A stretch of 64,000 bases of DNA from Peribacillus frigoritolerans (GCF_040250305.1 NZ_CP158190.1:4124001-4188000), one strand, 5' to 3'; numbered from the stretch's first letter, positions 28,189 through 37,500 are shown. The notes: generated by a model not told the origin, from the sequence alone. Translations and numbers: made by a program.

Positions 28189-29043
28189 CTATTTAATGGA
28201 ACCGCATTGCTTCTCGATTTCCTCGGAAAACAGCTTCTGCAGTCTTTGAGTTATCGGACCGGGTTCCCCGGCTGCTATCGATTGGCCATCGATATTAATA
28301 ATTGGTGTCACTTCGACGCTAGTGCTTGTATAAAGGACTTCGTCGGCTGCCATCATGTCCTCGACCGTGAAGGCTTCTTCGACATAGGGAATCCCATGAT
28401 CCGCGCAAAGTTTCAGCATCACCTGACGGGTAATTCCATTCAGGATCAAGTTTGTGGCCGGATGCGTTTTAAGTTGCCCATCCACCACGATTGAGACATT
28501 TGACGAACTACCCTCCGTCACCGTACCTTCACGATGCTGGATCGCTTCATCACAGCCGGCTTCGGCCGCTTGCTGTTTAGCCATTATATTACCAAGTAGA
28601 TTTAAACTCTTGATATTACAGCGCAGCCAGCGTATATCGTCAGTGGTAACAGCCTTGACCCCTGGCTTCATTTTTCCTGTATAAGGCATTTCCTTGGTAT
28701 AGGCAACAAAGACCGGTTCCACCTCTGCAGTTGGAAAAGAGTGTGTACGCGGAGATACTCCCCTTGTCAGCTGCATATAGACGATACCGTCCCTCAGATG
28801 ATCTTCAGCGATCAGGTCTTTCATGCGGGTTTTGATTTCCGCTGCTGTAAAAGGAACTTTCATCTGAATCAACTTCGCACTGTCCATCAGCCGGTTCAGA
28901 TGCATATCCCCCGCAAATAACTCGCCATTATAAACCCGAATGACTTCATAGACGCCGTCACCGAATTGGTATCCCCGGTCTTCAATATCTACCTTTACTT
29001 CGGACCTGCTTTTAAGGTCGCCTTTAAAAATGATTTTTCCCAT
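28189..29043 (-). CDS. dat: D-amino-acid (D-alanine) aminotransferase
   Basis: 284 residues, the usual length. PLP fold type IV: YQFGDGVYEVIRVYNG, catalytic Lys in RCNIKSLNLLGNIMAKQ near residue 145, EGSSSNV and the LNGITRQ phosphate loop. Interconverts D-Ala and 2-oxo acids, feeding D-Glu for the cell wall. 21 bp downstream of pepV in the same direction; the pair shares the terminator at 28151-28181. Confidence 0.95.
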   Translation of the reverse strand: MGKIIFKGDLKSRSEVKVDIEDRGYQFGDGVYEVIRVYNGELFAGDMHLNRLMDSAKLIQMKVPFTAAEIKTRMKDLIAEDHLRDGIVYMQLTRGVSPRTHSFPTAEVEPVFVAYTKEMPYTGKMKPGVKAVTTDDIRWLRCNIKSLNLLGNIMAKQQAAEAGCDEAIQHREGTVTEGSSSNVSIVVDGQLKTHPATNLILNGITRQVMLKLCADHGIPYVEEAFTVEDMMAADEVLYTSTSVEVTPIINIDGQSIAAGEPGPITQRLQKLFSEEIEKQCGSIK

Positions 29044-29064
29044 GTCTTTCTCCCTCTTTGCCTC

Positions 29065-30477
29065 TTATTTAGCCAATTCATGAATGGCACGTGCATAAAT
29101 GGACGTTGCCTTAAGCATATCTTCAATATCAATATATTCATCTTTCTGATGCGCAATGTCTTCGCTTCCAGGGAAAAGCGGGCCGAATGCTACGCCTTCT
29201 TTCAATGAACGGGCGTAGGTGCCGCCCCCAATCGAAAGGAGTTCTGCTTTGTCACCTGTCTCCGCTTCATAAACTTCCTGCAAGGTCTTAATCAAGAAGC
29301 TTTCACTGTCCACAAAATGTGGAGTCGAATGCGAATTGGTCTTCACTTTCAAATTATATGCCGCAAGTCTTTCTTCCAATGCCGCCTTTTGCTGTTCCCA
29401 CTCAAACGTCACTGGATATCGCATACTGAAACCGATCGAGCTGTCCCCTTGTTTTGAATAATTGAAAACGCCAGCATTGAGCGTCAGTTCACCTGTTTGT
29501 TCATCCGAATAAGCCACACCTAAATTATTTCCGCGGGAATCTTCAAACAAACGACCCTTAATGAAAGTGAAGTAGGCTTTCGCATGCGGATCAAGAGTAA
29601 GATCAGCTAAAAATGCTGCTAAATAGAGACCTGCATTTCTTCCATTTTTCGGTTCCATTGCGTGTGCCGAAACACCATTCATTTCAAGCAGCACTTGATT
29701 TTTTTGCGGAACGGCTTGGCCTCTCAATGAGTATTTTTGCAAATAATCCTGATAGTTTGCCGCCACTTCAGCAGGGTTGGCCGCTTCCACAATGGCCGTA
29801 GCAAAATCCGGTACCATATTCGTCCTTCGACCTGAAGAAAATTCGATGACATTCACGTCTGAGTTCGTGCCATTTCCTGCATCGGCAGGGTGTATAACCG
29901 AGAAATCCCAGATTCCTTTTTCCGCACTGATGATCGGGAAATCAGCATCTGGTGCGAAGCCGATCGAGGGCATTTCCTCCACTTCAAAGTACCGGTCAAC
30001 GCAGCGCCAGTTCGATTCTTCATCGGTTCCAATGATCATCCTCACACGTTTGTTCAAAGGTTCTCCTAGCTCCCGGACCAGCTTCATCGCATGATAAGCA
30101 GCCATCGTCGGCCCTTTATCATCGATTGCCCCGCGAGCATATATGCGGCCATTGCGGATTTCAGCGCCGAACGGATCCGAACTCCAGCCATCTCCCTCAG
30201 GTACCACGTCCACATGGCATAATATCCCAATTAACTCCTCGCCTTCACCCATTTCAATATGACCAGCGACATTATCGACATTTTTCACAGTAAAACCGTC
30301 TTTTTCTCCTAATTGAAGCATGAATTCCAGTGCTTCCTTCACCCCTTTACCGAATGGGGCCTCCTCTGTAGGATGTTCCTCATCCAGTACACTTTTTATT
30401 TTCAATAAGTTTTGAGTATCCAGTAATAAGTCCATTTTCCGTTTTTCAACTTCTTCTCGCCAATTCAATTCACTCAA
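29065..30477 (-). CDS. pepV: Dipeptidase PepV (M20 family)
   Basis: 470 residues. M20 di-zinc motifs: GILCHVDVVPEGDGW near residue 85, YARGAIDDKGPTMAAYHAMK near 114, IIGTDEESNW near 148, PDADFPI and VSAHAMEPKNG. Cleaves dipeptides, including D-Ala-containing ones in related species. Upstream partner of dat, so the two may recycle D-Ala peptides. Confidence 0.94.
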   Translation of the reverse strand: MSELNWREEVEKRKMDLLLDTQNLLKIKSVLDEEHPTEEAPFGKGVKEALEFMLQLGEKDGFTVKNVDNVAGHIEMGEGEELIGILCHVDVVPEGDGWSSDPFGAEIRNGRIYARGAIDDKGPTMAAYHAMKLVRELGEPLNKRVRMIIGTDEESNWRCVDRYFEVEEMPSIGFAPDADFPIISAEKGIWDFSVIHPADAGNGTNSDVNVIEFSSGRRTNMVPDFATAIVEAANPAEVAANYQDYLQKYSLRGQAVPQKNQVLLEMNGVSAHAMEPKNGRNAGLYLAAFLADLTLDPHAKAYFTFIKGRLFEDSRGNNLGVAYSDEQTGELTLNAGVFNYSKQGDSSIGFSMRYPVTFEWEQQKAALEERLAAYNLKVKTNSHSTPHFVDSESFLIKTLQEVYEAETGDKAELLSIGGGTYARSLKEGVAFGPLFPGSEDIAHQKDEYIDIEDMLKATSIYARAIHELAK

Positions 30478-30625
30478 AATACGACAACTCCTCTTTTATA
30501 TATATTTTTCATTTTATCACTTTTACTACCTGATTCGCCAAGCGTTGCTACCTATTCTTCGTATTCCCGTATTATCGCTACCGTCAAACTAACGATAAAA
30601 CCCTTACATAAATAAAAAGCACCCC

Positions 30626-30720
30626 GTTGATTTCCTCCCCAGGCACTCGCTTTCCTCGGGATTCTCGCACCTTTCATTCCATCAACTAAAATTTAGATAG
30701 ACTCCCTTTTGTCTACAAAA
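30626..30720. repeat. Internally deleted copy of the GC-rich repeat family
   Basis: 61 bp from GTTGATTTCC to CCATCAAC (30626-30686) plus the tail ending TTTGTCTACAAA. Ends match the family members at 35309 and 60901 but the central ~65 bp are missing. It abuts the MATE gene terminator. Confidence 0.75.
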
Positions 30721-30746
30721 AAACACCCTCTTTTATTAAAAAGAGG
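30720..30746 (-). terminator. Terminator overlapping the MATE gene stop codon
   Basis: CCTCTTTT / AAAAGAGG hairpin at 30727-30746 with the TAA stop in its loop, followed by U7 on the minus strand. Confidence 0.8.
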
Positions 30747-32073
30747 ATGATTTCATTAAACTATCGGCATCCATAAGCTTTGTTACTTTTCGGTTTAGCC
30801 TCGGGATGTATAATGCTAAAAACACGGAACGTCCTAAACTGAAAGCCAGGAATGCTAGCCATAATCCATGATTGCCATGATTGCTGACCGCTGAGAATTG
30901 GACAATCAAAAAAGCCAATAGTGCAAGAAGCATCGAGTTCCTTACTGGAACGGCTTCAGTCGCACCGGTGAACACTCCATAAAAAATGAGTCCGATAAAG
31001 GCACTGAATGGGAATAACACTATCCAAAGTCCATATTCATGGGCCAGTTCGATGACACCGGGAATATCCGTGAAAAGGAGAATGACCTCATCGCTGAATA
31101 GATAGTAAGATGCGGCAAGTATGACCGAAGCATATAAGCCCCACCGCGCCGATAGTGAGAGTGTTTTTTTATAAAGGTTTATATCTCTCGAACCAATCGC
31201 CTTCCCGACCAGAAGACTTGATGCATTCGCGAAGCCATCAAAGCAATAGGCCATCAGGTAATGGATTTGAATAAGTACGGCATTTGCCGCCAGTGTCTCT
31301 GTCCCGAAAGTGGCTCCCTTGGCTGTAAAAAGATTGAAAACCGTGATCAGGCAAATGGTCCTGATGAATAAATCCCTGTTGACCACCATCATTTTTTTCA
31401 GGGAAGCCCGATCGAACCCCTCCCGGAATGAAAATGAATCCGGTACGTTGACCGCTTTCCGGATCACCCACAAGCCCAGGAAAAACGCGGCAATCTCTGA
31501 TATCAATGAAGCGGCAGCAACCCCTGATACAGACCATGAAAAGCCATTTACAAAAACGAGGCATAAGACTATATTGATCACGTTCATGAAAACTTGGATG
31601 AACAAAGATGTTTTTATCCTGGATTTCCCGATTAACCAGCCTAAGATGACATAGTTCAATAATGCAAAAGGTGCACCCCATATCCGGATGCCGAAATAGT
31701 CTGCGGCAAAGGCGGAAACGTCCGATTCAGGACCGATTGCACCTAACGAAACATTCAAAATGGGCTTTTGGATCACGATAAAAAGAAGACCGATGATCGC
31801 TGCTATCAAAAAAGGCCGAACCAAGGCCATCAGGCTTTGCTTTTCATCCCTTGCCCCCTCCGCTTGTGCAGCGAAGGCAGATGTACTGACCCGAAGAAAA
31901 CCAAAAAGCCAATACATCGTATTAAAAATAATGGTTCCAACAGCCACCCCGCCAATATAGGCGGGATCGCTCAACTTTCCAACCACAGCCGTATCGACCG
32001 CACCGAGCAAGGGCGTACTCATCGTGGAAATCGTAAGCGGGATGGCCAAGGAAAGATACATTCTGTTATTCAT
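30736..32073 (-). CDS. MATE family efflux transporter (DinF-like)
   Basis: 445 residues with 12 predicted membrane helices in two MATE repeats: IPLTISTMSTPLLGAVDTAVVG at the start (DinF-type), and the second-half LVGKAIGSRD. Exports cationic or toxic compounds by Na+ or H+ antiport; substrate unknown. GGAGGT lies ahead of ATG. Monocistronic. Confidence 0.9.
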   Translation of the reverse strand: MNNRMYLSLAIPLTISTMSTPLLGAVDTAVVGKLSDPAYIGGVAVGTIIFNTMYWLFGFLRVSTSAFAAQAEGARDEKQSLMALVRPFLIAAIIGLLFIVIQKPILNVSLGAIGPESDVSAFAADYFGIRIWGAPFALLNYVILGWLIGKSRIKTSLFIQVFMNVINIVLCLVFVNGFSWSVSGVAAASLISEIAAFFLGLWVIRKAVNVPDSFSFREGFDRASLKKMMVVNRDLFIRTICLITVFNLFTAKGATFGTETLAANAVLIQIHYLMAYCFDGFANASSLLVGKAIGSRDINLYKKTLSLSARWGLYASVILAASYYLFSDEVILLFTDIPGVIELAHEYGLWIVLFPFSAFIGLIFYGVFTGATEAVPVRNSMLLALLAFLIVQFSAVSNHGNHGLWLAFLAFSLGRSVFLALYIPRLNRKVTKLMDADSLMKSSSF

Positions 32074-32318
32074 ATATGATGACCTCCAATGTACATAAAA
32101 GTTCTAAAAAATCAAATTTGGAATGACGTTATAAAAATTTGTATTCAAAGTACAAAAAGATTGCAGTATTTCATTTTAATCACTAGAATTGAACATATGG
32201 TGCTCCCCAAGATCATACGATGCCTCTACAAGATTACTTGTGAATCGGTTCAAATAGAACGGATTAAGCTATTTTAGATATTGATGATATACGGTATCAA
32301 ATTTGTAGATTAAAAGAT

Positions 32319-32332
32319 TGATAACGCTCTCA
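32319..32332. promoter_or_regulatory. Candidate cre (CcpA) site
   Basis: TGATAACGCTCTCA agrees with all defined positions of TGWNANCGNTNWCA. It lies ~100 bp upstream of the SDR promoter. The rest of 32074-32398 shows no other feature. Confidence 0.5.
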
Positions 32333-32398
32333 ACGTTTTCCACAAATATTTTTTATCCAGCAAGAAAAAGTAAATTCGCAAGCAGAAAAATAAAATGC

Positions 32399-32427
32399 TT
32401 GACGGATTCTTGAAGGAGTTATAGTAT
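32399..32427 (+). promoter_or_regulatory. Sigma-A promoter of the SDR gene
   Basis: TTGACG, 17-nt spacer, TAGTAT; about 75 bp upstream of the start codon. Confidence 0.6.
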
Positions 32428-32501
32428 TGCTCGTTGATAATATAACTTTTGAACTATGCTTGAACATACATTCATCGTTACAACAACAATTAGGAGTGAT
32501 C

Positions 32502-33239
32502 ATGATGGGAAGATTGACTGATAAAGTAGCCATTATCACAGGCGGAGCATCTGGTATGGGAAGGGAAATGGTTGACCTATTCACAAAAGAAGGAGCACAA
32601 GTCATTGCTGCTGATATCAATGAAAAAGCTGTAGCTGTTGTGAATGAATTGGATAACGTCCATGGAGCTGTACTTGATGTATCTTCAGACGAAAGCTGGA
32701 AAAAAATGACCGATGAAGTTATCGCTAAATTTGGCAAGATCGACATTTTGATTAACAATGCCGGTATATCAACGGAAAAAGGCATTAACGATACGTCATT
32801 GGCCGATTGGCAGCTAATGTTAAGCATCAATGGATTTGGACCATTCCTTGGAATGAAACACGTTGTTCCTTACATGGCTAAAGAAGGTAAAGGCGCAGTC
32901 GTGAACATTTCTTCCTTTACTGCTCAAATCGGAATGGGCTTAAACTCTTATTCTGCTTCAAAAGGTGCCGTTCGTGCTATTTCCAAGGCTGCCGCAACGC
33001 AATATGGCCGCATGGGTGTCCGTGTCAATGCCGTATTCCCTGGTATCATCGAAACACCGATGACTCAAAAATTAGAAGAGTCAAAAGAGTTAGTGAACCA
33101 AATGATCAAGGCAACTCCATTACAACGCTTGGGTCAGCCGGCGGATATTGCAAATGCCGTGCTTTATCTAGCATCCGATGACGCTTCATACGTAACTGGT
33201 GCCGAGCTTGTCATCGACGGTGGATACTCAGCTCAATAA
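32502..33239 (+). CDS. Short-chain dehydrogenase/reductase
   Basis: 245 residues; two adjacent ATGs (32502, 32505) follow AGGAGTGATC, the second having the better spacing. Classical SDR: VAIITGGASGMGREM cofactor loop, ILINNAG, catalytic Ser in VVNISSF, YSASKGA (Tyr-Lys), and PGIIETPMT. Asp after beta-2 (IAADINEKA) predicts NAD+ preference. Substrate unknown. Strong promoter, upstream cre candidate and perfect terminator make it an independent, possibly carbon-regulated gene. Confidence 0.9.
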   Translation: MMGRLTDKVAIITGGASGMGREMVDLFTKEGAQVIAADINEKAVAVVNELDNVHGAVLDVSSDESWKKMTDEVIAKFGKIDILINNAGISTEKGINDTSLADWQLMLSINGFGPFLGMKHVVPYMAKEGKGAVVNISSFTAQIGMGLNSYSASKGAVRAISKAAATQYGRMGVRVNAVFPGIIETPMTQKLEESKELVNQMIKATPLQRLGQPADIANAVLYLASDDASYVTGAELVIDGGYSAQ

Positions 33240-33255
33240 ATATAGGCAGAAATGG

Positions 33256-33290
33256 AAAAACCCGTTTCTGGAATCCAGAAACGGGTTTTT
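33256..33290. terminator. Bidirectional terminator between SDR and DedA genes
   Basis: AAAAACCCGTTTCTGG / CCAGAAACGGGTTTTT, a perfect ~16-bp stem. Confidence 0.92.
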
Positions 33291-33325
33291 CTGATTCAAT
33301 AAAGAAATTTTGAAGTTGAAATGAT

Positions 33326-33811
33326 TTAAGTTAACACTCCAATGAAATAGCCAAAAGTCGTAAATACCAAACACCAGCTGAAAGCCCCTGCTCCGGCAAA
33401 GATAAAGTACTTTCGTTTCCCCATTCCATTCATACCGGAAATGTAACTGGCGAAGTGACGGACTCCTGGGATGAAATAGGCTATGATAATGGTCCAAGGA
33501 CCGTATTTATTGAACCATTTCTCCAATTTTTCCAACCTTGCAGGGGTCATTTTGATCCACTTACCATACTTCCTCAAAAAAGGCTTCCCTACCTTTTTCC
33601 CGATGAAATAACTGAAAAGCATCCCGGTTATCGATCCAAGGAAACTGACAAGGAATGCTCCCTGGACATTCAAAACGGAAATGGATGACAAATAGCCGAC
33701 AAAAGTCATCATGAACTCATCAGGAACCGGCAAGCCAATAATCCCAATGGCCAACAGCCCATATATCGCGAAATAACCATAGTTTGATATTAAATCCTTT
33801 ACCATATCCAT
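33326..33811 (-). CDS. DedA/SNARE-associated family membrane protein
   Basis: 161 residues, four hydrophobic segments. DedA features: GLPVPDEFMMTFVGYL near residue 26, GSITGMLFSYFIGKKVG, and ARYFIPG-like IIAYFIPGVRHFASYISG carrying the conserved Arg. DedA proteins act in phospholipid (undecaprenyl phosphate or PE) translocation and pH/drug tolerance. Shorter than the ~200-residue norm at the C-terminus, but the core is present. Confidence 0.88.
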   Translation of the reverse strand: MDMVKDLISNYGYFAIYGLLAIGIIGLPVPDEFMMTFVGYLSSISVLNVQGAFLVSFLGSITGMLFSYFIGKKVGKPFLRKYGKWIKMTPARLEKLEKWFNKYGPWTIIIAYFIPGVRHFASYISGMNGMGKRKYFIFAGAGAFSWCLVFTTFGYFIGVLT

Positions 33812-34014
33812 CTATAGTACTCCATCTCAGCACCCTTTTTTAAAGTAATCCAATTTCTAATGCGGGCCTGGGTAACGTGATTACTTCTTTTTAATAGGAT
33901 AACCTAATTTAACCCAAATGAGTTGATTTTCATAAAAAAAGATAAAAAAAAGTAGAATTGACACGTTTTTTGTTGAAAAACCTGTATGACAATGAAATGA
34001 AAAACGCAACAATA

Positions 34015-34041
34015 AAGCGGACTCTAAACCTGAGTCCGCTT
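34015..34041 (-). terminator. Terminator of the signal peptidase gene
   Basis: AAGCGGACTC / GAGTCCGCTT hairpin; weak U-tail on the minus strand. Confidence 0.7.
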
Positions 34042-34045
34042 CTTC

Positions 34046-34594
34046 TTATTTCACAATCTTTATTTCATTGATCGGCCAATACACTAGATTCGCCTTGCCT
34101 ACAATTTCATCGACGGATATCGTGCCGATTTCACGGCTATCCAAACTATTTTGGCGATTGTCCCCCATAAGGAACAGCTGATCTTCCGGCACAGTCATGC
34201 TGCCTGTAATATCTTCGAGCTTGAAGGATTCAGTCAGCGGCACCCCTGCCATCTGATTCTTATATTTGTCCAAGTATGGTTCTTCATAAGCTTTCCCATT
34301 AATATAAAGCGTATCATCTTTATATTCAATATGGTCACCTGGCAGACCGATAACCCTTTTTATATAATCTTTATCTACCGTCGCATGAAAAACGACAATA
34401 TCAAACCGGTCGATATTATCGATATTCGTTCCAAACTTGGTAAGAACAATTCTCTCGTGGTCTTGCAGAGTCGGCATCATTGACTCACCGTCCACGACAA
34501 TCGGTGCAAAAATATACGTTCGAATTAAAAAAGCTAGAATGACTGCAATCAATATCGCTTTTATCCATGAAAAAACTTCTTTTCTATTTTCCAA
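34046..34594 (-). CDS. sipS: Type I signal peptidase
   Basis: 182 residues from TTG 34594 (AGAGGG 7 nt upstream). One N-terminal membrane helix (IKAILIAVILAFLIRTYIF), catalytic Ser in VDGESMMPTL, catalytic Lys in DYIKRVIGLPGD, and MGDNRQNSLDSR. Cleaves Sec signal peptides on the outer membrane face. An in-frame ATG at 34624 is unlikely, because the extended -10 TGATATAAT at 34628-34636 puts the transcript start at about 34621. The choice of sipS over a paralogue such as sipT is a guess. Confidence 0.88.
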   Translation of the reverse strand: MENRKEVFSWIKAILIAVILAFLIRTYIFAPIVVDGESMMPTLQDHERIVLTKFGTNIDNIDRFDIVVFHATVDKDYIKRVIGLPGDHIEYKDDTLYINGKAYEEPYLDKYKNQMAGVPLTESFKLEDITGSMTVPEDQLFLMGDNRQNSLDSREIGTISVDEIVGKANLVYWPINEIKIVK

Positions 34595-34627
34595 TCGAAG
34601 TCCCTCTCTCTGTTTTTTATTCATGCC

Positions 34628-34636
34628 ATTATATCA
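34628..34636 (-). promoter_or_regulatory. Extended -10 promoter of the signal peptidase gene
   Basis: Minus-strand TGATATAAT, a full extended -10 element; no good -35 partner, which such promoters tolerate. Confidence 0.6.
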
Positions 34637-34688
34637 TAATCCTTTAATGATCACGTCATACAAATACCCACATTTTACACATTATCAA

Positions 34689-35072
34689 TTACTTCCATTT
34701 TTCATATTGGATATCGATGCTTTCCAACTCTATTTCCCTGCGCTGCATTTTGGCTGGACAAATCGCATTATATGTACGGACTTTCTCATTTATTTCATCA
34801 ATTCGTTTCATTATTTCAGATTCAGGTCCATTCATTTTTTTCAATCGAACCAATCCGGATAGCTCTTCCCGAATTTCTTTTTGCCATTTTATCCAAAGCG
34901 GAAGGTAGCCGGCATCCTTGGCCTTTGTCAAGAAATTGTCATATATATTTCCCGATAACGCCGACTCCGGAAGCGGTTTTCCAAAGCCAGGATTATTCTT
35001 CAACCCGCCGTCACGTTCATATTCCTTAAAAATCTGATCCATCCAGTTTACATGCCCGTGTTCTTTGCCCAT
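34689..35072 (-). CDS. DUF1992 (DnaJ-homologue C28-like) protein
   Basis: 127 residues from ATG 35072 (GGGGG 7 nt upstream). Matches the DUF1992 pattern: NWMDQIFKEYERDGGLKNNPGFGKPLP near the N-terminus, then a Lys/Glu-rich helix and YNAICPAKMQRREI. Cytosolic, function unknown. Single gene. Confidence 0.85.
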   Translation of the reverse strand: MGKEHGHVNWMDQIFKEYERDGGLKNNPGFGKPLPESALSGNIYDNFLTKAKDAGYLPLWIKWQKEIREELSGLVRLKKMNGPESEIMKRIDEINEKVRTYNAICPAKMQRREIELESIDIQYEKWK

Positions 35073-35210
35073 AAACAATCCCCCTTCAGATCACTTTCTG
35101 TTACATCTATTTACAATTATAACATTTTTATCAATATCCACTCCACCCTGAAGGACACTTTCTACTATTATATATGCATATCTTTCATCAATCACATTCA
35201 GACATCAAAA

Positions 35211-35236
35211 AAAGAATTCCCTATGACGGGAATCCT
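35211..35236 (-). terminator. Left copy of a duplicated terminator hairpin
   Basis: ATTCCC / GGGAAT stem with U7 on the minus strand. Closely resembles the hairpin at 35477-35502; the repeat element lies between them. The 35073-35210 stretch before it shows nothing else. Confidence 0.7.
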
Positions 35237-35239
35237 ACA

Positions 35240-35476
35240 GATTGTAGACAAACTCGATGAAAATCAAGTTTATCTACAGTTTTTATGAGGATTTGTAAAA
35301 TCTTGGACGTCGATTGAAACGTAGGGCACTCGCTTTCCGCGGGCGGTCCGGTAGCCTCCTCGGCGTTTTTGCGCCTGTGGGGTCTACCCTCGACTCGCTT
35401 TTCCCGCAGGAGTCTCGCACACCCGCTCCAATCAACTTTGTTTTAAAATTTAGATAAAACCTTGCCTACAAACTCA
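35240..35476. repeat. GC-rich repeat family member with AT-rich tails
   Basis: Core 35309-35436 runs from GTCGATTGAAACG through CACTCGCTTTCCGCGGG, CCTCCTCGGCG, GGGGTCT and CCCGCAGGAGTCTCGC to CCAATCAAC. Flanks carry TGTAGACAAACT and GCCTACAAACT. Same family as 30626 and the 60.2-61.4 kb block. Confidence 0.85.
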
Positions 35477-35502
35477 AGGATTCCCCTATTGCGGGAATCC
35501 TT
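35477..35502. terminator. Right copy of the duplicated terminator hairpin
   Basis: GGATTCCC / GGGAATCC stem immediately downstream of the lytic transglycosylase gene. The U-tract is good only on the plus strand. Confidence 0.65.
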
Positions 35503-35510
35503 TTTGCCTT

Positions 35511-37391
35511 CTATTTAACTGTGATTTTCCTTTTTACTTCTGCCTTGTTCTTCGATTTATCCGTAACTGTGTAAGTCAATGTATAGGTACCTTTTTTCTT
35601 CGTATTCACCGTACCTGTTATTTTGATCTTACTTGTTAAACTTCCATCAAGATTATCTTTCGCAGATACACCTGATTTAGGATTGAATGTCGAGTTATAG
35701 GCAATGGTTTTGCTTTTGGCACCGGAAATGACCGGCTTGGTGCCGTCTACCGTAATTTTTCTTGTGACTGTCGCAGTATTTTTCGATGAATCAGTGATTG
35801 TATACTTTAATGTATACGTTCCCTTTTTCTTCGTATTCACCGTACCTGTCACTTTGATTTTACTTGTCATGTTGCCATCCAGGTTATCTTTTGCAGAAAC
35901 ACCTGATTTAGGGTTAAAAGTCGAATAATAGCCAACGGTTTTACTATTGGCTCCCGAGATGACTGGCTTGGTGCCATCTATCGTGATCTTCCTTGTGACT
36001 GTCGCTGCATTTTTCGATGAATCGGTGACCGTATACTTCAATGTATAGGTCCCCTTTTTCTTCGTATTGACTGTACCCGTCACTTTGATTTTACTAGTCA
36101 AGTTGCCATCGGCATTATCCTTGGCACTCACGTTCGTTTTTGGATTGAATGAAGAATTAAGTTTGATGGTTTTATTCCCGGCACCTGAAATCACTGGCTT
36201 GACTTGATCATAAACGGTTATTTTCCTTGTGACCTTGGCAACATTCCCAGCCTTGTCAGCTACCGTATAAGTCAAATTATAGGCGCCCACTTTCTTGGTA
36301 TCCACCTTACCTTCAACACGTATGGCACTCGTTAAGTCACCATCTTTATCATCCTTCGCCTTTATGCCGGTTTTAGGATTGAAGGTTGAGTTGAATGGAA
36401 TCGATTTACCGGCAGCCCCTGAAATCACAGGCTTATTTGTATCCTTGACAATCGATGGCCTATTGGAGATGTAAGCCGATGAAACATACCCCTTAATACT
36501 TTTGTCTTCCGTTTGTACGGGGTAAAAGACAAATTTATTTCCCTTAGATTCGTGATATTCAAAATTCCCTGTAATGATCAAGCTTGTATTGGGTGGCACA
36601 CGTAATGCGCCTTCCGTATTGCTTATTTCTTTCCTGATATTCGCGCTTGATGATGTCACCACTTTGTCACCTGCCTTGAACCAATAAACAGAGTCATGCG
36701 TTTGATCTGTCAGCGTGTATTCAAGATTTTTAAAGATGATATTTTCAGTGCTAGTCCGATCATATTGAAAGTCCGAAGTTTTGAATGGATATTTTGCCAG
36801 TTTTGTATCAGTTAAATAACTTTGTTTTTCTATCTCAGCAAAAACTTCCTCTTGGTAGGCATTTGCATTTCTTTCCCCGTTTTCCTGGTAAAGAGGACTG
36901 TTCTCCGGTTTTGTCCCATTGTAAGCCATGACAGGGAAATACCAATTTTCGATGACCCTGCGTCCTGCACCTTTGATCTTAGGCAAATCCCTTCTTGAAT
37001 ACATGCCATTCAGGACCTCGACGCCTGCCTCGATATTGTAGACTATATCATTTTCCAGCTTTTTCTGGTCATATCCAGTTTTATTGGTAAGCTGCATTAG
37101 ACCGATGCCGCCATCGTCGGATTTAATCGGTTTACCGTCCTCATTAAATTGCCTCCAATCCCCGTTTTCCTGCGTAGCCACCGCTTTTACCACTTCAGGG
37201 GGGATTTCGGCCTCTATTGCCGCATTCGTCAGTAAGCAGTTGATCTGCTTATGGGAAGGATTTTCATTGGATTGAATCTCACCGAATGATGAACACGCAT
37301 TGGTTATTCCAGACTCCGCTAAAGCCTGTCCATTGAACAAACCAAGTGTTAAACAGGTCAGTGCTCCAATCTTCATTAAAGGTATCTTCAT
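35511..37391 (-). CDS. Secreted lytic transglycosylase-like protein with SH3 and four Ig-like repeats
   Basis: 626 residues. Signal peptide MKIPLMKIGALTCLTLGLFN with cleavage near ALA-ES. Residues ~45-170 form a lysozyme/SLT-type domain (PEVVKAVATQENGDWRQFNE with catalytic-type Glu; GGIGLMQLTN). Residues ~235-310 look like a bacterial SH3. From ~315 four ~75-residue DUF5011-like repeats each start KPVISGA and contain TFNPK, AKD, DG and TYTLxYTVTD. Repeats 2-4 are nearly identical in DNA, implying recent duplication. Probably a cell-wall hydrolase or adhesin attached through the repeats. Confidence 0.85.
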   Translation of the reverse strand: MKIPLMKIGALTCLTLGLFNGQALAESGITNACSSFGEIQSNENPSHKQINCLLTNAAIEAEIPPEVVKAVATQENGDWRQFNEDGKPIKSDDGGIGLMQLTNKTGYDQKKLENDIVYNIEAGVEVLNGMYSRRDLPKIKGAGRRVIENWYFPVMAYNGTKPENSPLYQENGERNANAYQEEVFAEIEKQSYLTDTKLAKYPFKTSDFQYDRTSTENIIFKNLEYTLTDQTHDSVYWFKAGDKVVTSSSANIRKEISNTEGALRVPPNTSLIITGNFEYHESKGNKFVFYPVQTEDKSIKGYVSSAYISNRPSIVKDTNKPVISGAAGKSIPFNSTFNPKTGIKAKDDKDGDLTSAIRVEGKVDTKKVGAYNLTYTVADKAGNVAKVTRKITVYDQVKPVISGAGNKTIKLNSSFNPKTNVSAKDNADGNLTSKIKVTGTVNTKKKGTYTLKYTVTDSSKNAATVTRKITIDGTKPVISGANSKTVGYYSTFNPKSGVSAKDNLDGNMTSKIKVTGTVNTKKKGTYTLKYTITDSSKNTATVTRKITVDGTKPVISGAKSKTIAYNSTFNPKSGVSAKDNLDGSLTSKIKITGTVNTKKKGTYTLTYTVTDKSKNKAEVKRKITVK

Positions 37392-37500
37392 CGATCGAAC
37401 TCCAGTCTATTTATATTTAAATCTATAATAATAGTAACATGATAGACTGGTGATTGCAGGTATAATAAGGTATTTACTCCTAAAATATCCTTACAGCATA

